Of a stretch of 64,000 bases of DNA, positions 62,411 through 64,000 are shown piece by piece. The stretch's first letter is position 1, and the number at the start of each line of letters is the position of its first letter. The notes under the pieces were generated by a model. It had not been told where the DNA came from. It searched no databases and saw only the letters and a program-made list of their open reading frames with translations. A program made the translations under genes and the position numbers. This DNA comes from Microthrix sp041394405 (GTDB taxonomy: Bacteria; Actinomycetota; Acidimicrobiia; Acidimicrobiales; Microtrichaceae): assembly GCA_041394405.1 (NCBI GenBank), contig JAWKIF010000017.1, forward strand, positions 1 through 64,000. Direction: 5' to 3'.

Positions 62411-63454
62411 CTACGCAGGGAGTTGGAGCCACCGCGCACCGCGGCCGTGACCGGTGAGGGCGATCGACCCAGCGATTCGACGTTGGTTGAGCACCTCCCG
62501 AATGGCCTCCGGTGGAATGCCGGGGAGCGCGTGCCGCGCCTCCGACATCGTGAACTCGGCGGGAGCGCGGGAGTCCAGCCACCCTTCCACCTCCGTTCGG
62601 CGCTGCTCGGGGGTGCGCTTCTTGGAGGTCTCCTCCAACTCGACATACGCCTGAGCGAAGATGGATACGAGGAACTCGGTCCACGGCCAGATGGTGTGTT
62701 CGTTGCGGTGCCAACCACGGGTGGATGCGGCAAGGGCGTCCAGATACTCCGCTTCCCGCCCGGCGACCAACGCCTCGATCGAGCGATAGCGCCCCACCGA
62801 ATAGCCCTCTCGTTCCGCAAGCGCGTTCGTCAACAGACGGGCCACCCGCCCGTTGCCGTCTTCGAAGGGGTGGATCACCAGGAAGTCGAGGACCACCGCC
62901 GCCACCAGGAACAACGGGTGGTCAAGGCCGTTCTGGCGGGAGTCCTCGTATCGCTCAACCAACTCGCGGAGCATCGTGGGGGTCGCGGCCGCCGACACGG
63001 GTGGGAACCGTTCCACGATGCTCCCGTCCGGGCGGGTGTCGACCACCTTGTTGTCGAACCGCTTGAGGTGGCCGGCGATGTCCGGCCGGGTCCCCTGCAG
63101 CACCGCCCGGTGCCATCCGAGCAAGCGCGGCACCGTGAGGACCGTGACCGGGGATTGGTAGACGTCATCGAGCGCGCGCTGGTAACCGGCCAGCTCAAGT
63201 TCGTCGTCAGTACGCGGCGCTCCGGCGCCGCCGAGCACCGTTTCGGCCCTGCCGCGGGGCACCACGATGCCCTCGATGGCGCTGGAGCCGATCACCGACT
63301 CGGTGCGTGCGCGCCTCGCCAACTCATCGAGGCGTCCGGGGGCCCGGGCGCGCAGGAACTCCTCTCGACCTCTGCCCGCGTCAACATCGGCTAGGGCCCG
63401 CACCAGCGAAGCCGGAACCGCCCCGAAGACCCGACGATCCAGGAAGCTCCGCAT
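62411..63454 (-). CDS. Fic-family protein (AMP-transferase type) in the cas operon
   Basis: The product has 347 residues from the ATG of MRSFLDRRVFGAV (63454); the frame is open to 63568. The N-terminal inhibitory helix motif S-x-x-x-E-G is seen as SSAIEG (residues 57-62), the class II arrangement. The Fic core HPFEDGNGRVAR (195-206) matches HPFx(D/E)GNGRxxR with all catalytic residues, so AMP transfer to protein hydroxyls is likely. A C-terminal winged-helix-like region (LPGIPPEAIREVLNQRRIAGSIALTG) follows, as in many stand-alone Fic proteins. Its stop is 3 nt from cas4-cas1, so it is first in the adaptation operon. No Phd/antitoxin-like gene is adjacent. Confidence 0.93.
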   Translation of the reverse strand: MRSFLDRRVFGAVPASLVRALADVDAGRGREEFLRARAPGRLDELARRARTESVIGSSAIEGIVVPRGRAETVLGGAGAPRTDDELELAGYQRALDDVYQSPVTVLTVPRLLGWHRAVLQGTRPDIAGHLKRFDNKVVDTRPDGSIVERFPPVSAAATPTMLRELVERYEDSRQNGLDHPLFLVAAVVLDFLVIHPFEDGNGRVARLLTNALAEREGYSVGRYRSIEALVAGREAEYLDALAASTRGWHRNEHTIWPWTEFLVSIFAQAYVELEETSKKRTPEQRRTEVEGWLDSRAPAEFTMSEARHALPGIPPEAIREVLNQRRIAGSIALTGHGRGARWLQLPA

Positions 63455-63689
63455 GGCCACGAGATTAGCGTGAGGATGGAAGAAACACCGAGATCTTGAC
63501 GGCATCTCGGCCAACGATGGCGGTGGAACCTTAAATCCAATATCCTCTCTTATGAAGTGAGGCAGCATTGCAGCATCAGCGAGGACAGTGGCTTGTACCC
63601 GGCCTGCACCTCCCCTCCTCGCTTCCCATGTTCGTTGTCACAGCCCCGTGCAACACTGACATCCCGCCACTACGAAAGGGGACGTTCAT
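63455..63689. promoter_or_regulatory. Divergent promoter region between fic-cas4/1-cas2 and csb1
   Basis: These 235 nt hold both start signals. The segment 63528-63560 (CTTAAATCCAATATCC… to TTATGAAG) is conspicuously A/T-rich for this genome and the likely promoter core. An AAAGGGGA Shine-Dalgarno sits ahead of csb1 (63675-63682). I see no clear palindromic operator. Confidence 0.5.
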
Positions 63690-64000
63690 ATGTCTCTGTC
63701 CTATTCAGACCTGCTCGCCGCGCTCGGAGGCAACCACGTTGGCGTGAGAACACAGACGGAGCTCAGCCCACTTGGGGGTCCCGACGACAAGGTGTTTCCC
63801 CCCACCTACTCGGGGCAGGGTGGTCGGGCCACGTATGCGACCGAAGACCGGCGCGTCGGCAGGGAGACCCAGACGTCGGTGGTACTGGACTCGGTCGCCT
63901 CTCAGGCCAACCGACAGGAGCTGGCCTTGTTGGTCGCCAAGGAGAACGGTGCCCAGGTGCCCACCGTCAACGTGGACTTCAGCGACACCGACGTCCCCGA
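63690..64000 (+). CDS. csb1: Type I-G Cas7 (Csb1/GSU0053 family), 3' truncated by window end
   Basis: The visible 103 residues begin MSLSYSDLLAALGGNHVGVRTQTELSPLGGPDDKVFPPTY and continue YATEDRRV...QTSVVLDSVASQANRQELAL. KVFPPTYxGxxYATEDRR and LLDSVxSQANRxE are the signature of Csb1, the backbone protein of type I-G (I-U) effector complexes. Start and ribosome-binding site are clear. Genes for Csb2 (Cas5-Cas6), Cas3 and Cas8u2/Csx17 are expected beyond the window. It is transcribed away from the adaptation genes. Confidence 0.93.
   Translation, partial: MSLSYSDLLAALGGNHVGVRTQTELSPLGGPDDKVFPPTYSGQGGRATYATEDRRVGRETQTSVVLDSVASQANRQELALLVAKENGAQVPTVNVDFSDTDVP

Overview
The window looks like a chromosomal segment of a high-G+C actinobacterium. 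I favour the Acidimicrobiia (Microthrix/Ilumatobacter-like) over Corynebacteriales or Streptomyces, but this is an inference. The pointers are strong G/C third-position bias, GTG/TTG starts, a mycobacterial-type trans-acting enoyl reductase, an SCP-x-like thiolase and an AftB-like arabinofuranosyltransferase. The core cluster secE-nusG-rplK-rplA-rplJ-rplL with rpoB-rpoC is clear.

Layout. 1-5.2 kb: 3' part of a lipid-transfer thiolase, two unknown coupled genes, then bioF-bioD. 5.2-6.9 kb: an IS110-family element flanked by a 60-bp near-perfect direct repeat. 7-10.7 kb: saccharopine-dehydrogenase-like reductase, a small unknown gene, and a coupled kinase-like gene/class III aminotransferase pair. 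10.9-20.6 kb: a ten-gene, mostly overlapping operon for a group 3b-like NAD(P)-linked [NiFe] hydrogenase with a cyclic-nucleotide-binding protein gene inside it, its maturation protease and hypF-hypC-hypD-hypE. 20.6-24 kb: MacB/LolD-type ABC exporter. 24.2-25.9 kb: secreted SLH+RCC1-repeat protein.

26-42.7 kb (mostly minus strand): rpoC, an AftB-like membrane glycosyltransferase squeezed between rpoC and rpoB, rpoB, a methyltransferase, a plus-strand DUF2142-like membrane protein, then rplL, rplJ (with leader), rplA, rplK, nusG and secE. L10, L11 and NusG carry long acidic extensions.

43-56.2 kb: flippase-like membrane protein with a degenerate kinase domain, Baeyer-Villiger-type monooxygenase, GGDEF-EAL protein, secreted propeller-like protein, a Cys-rich protein needing a CTG start, a YjbR-like protein, a CPBP-family membrane protease and a lipoprotein with a glycosidase-like propeller.

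56.35-64 kb: a CRISPR locus. It has an array of 53 repeats (36 bp), a leader candidate, cas2, a cas4-cas1 fusion and a Fic AMPylase-family gene 3 nt upstream of cas4-cas1, all on the minus strand. Divergent from these is csb1 (cas7), which runs off the window end. This is a type I-G (formerly I-U) system. The most unusual features are the Fic gene built into the adaptation operon, two spacers that differ only at third codon positions, and the glycosyltransferase between rpoB and rpoC.
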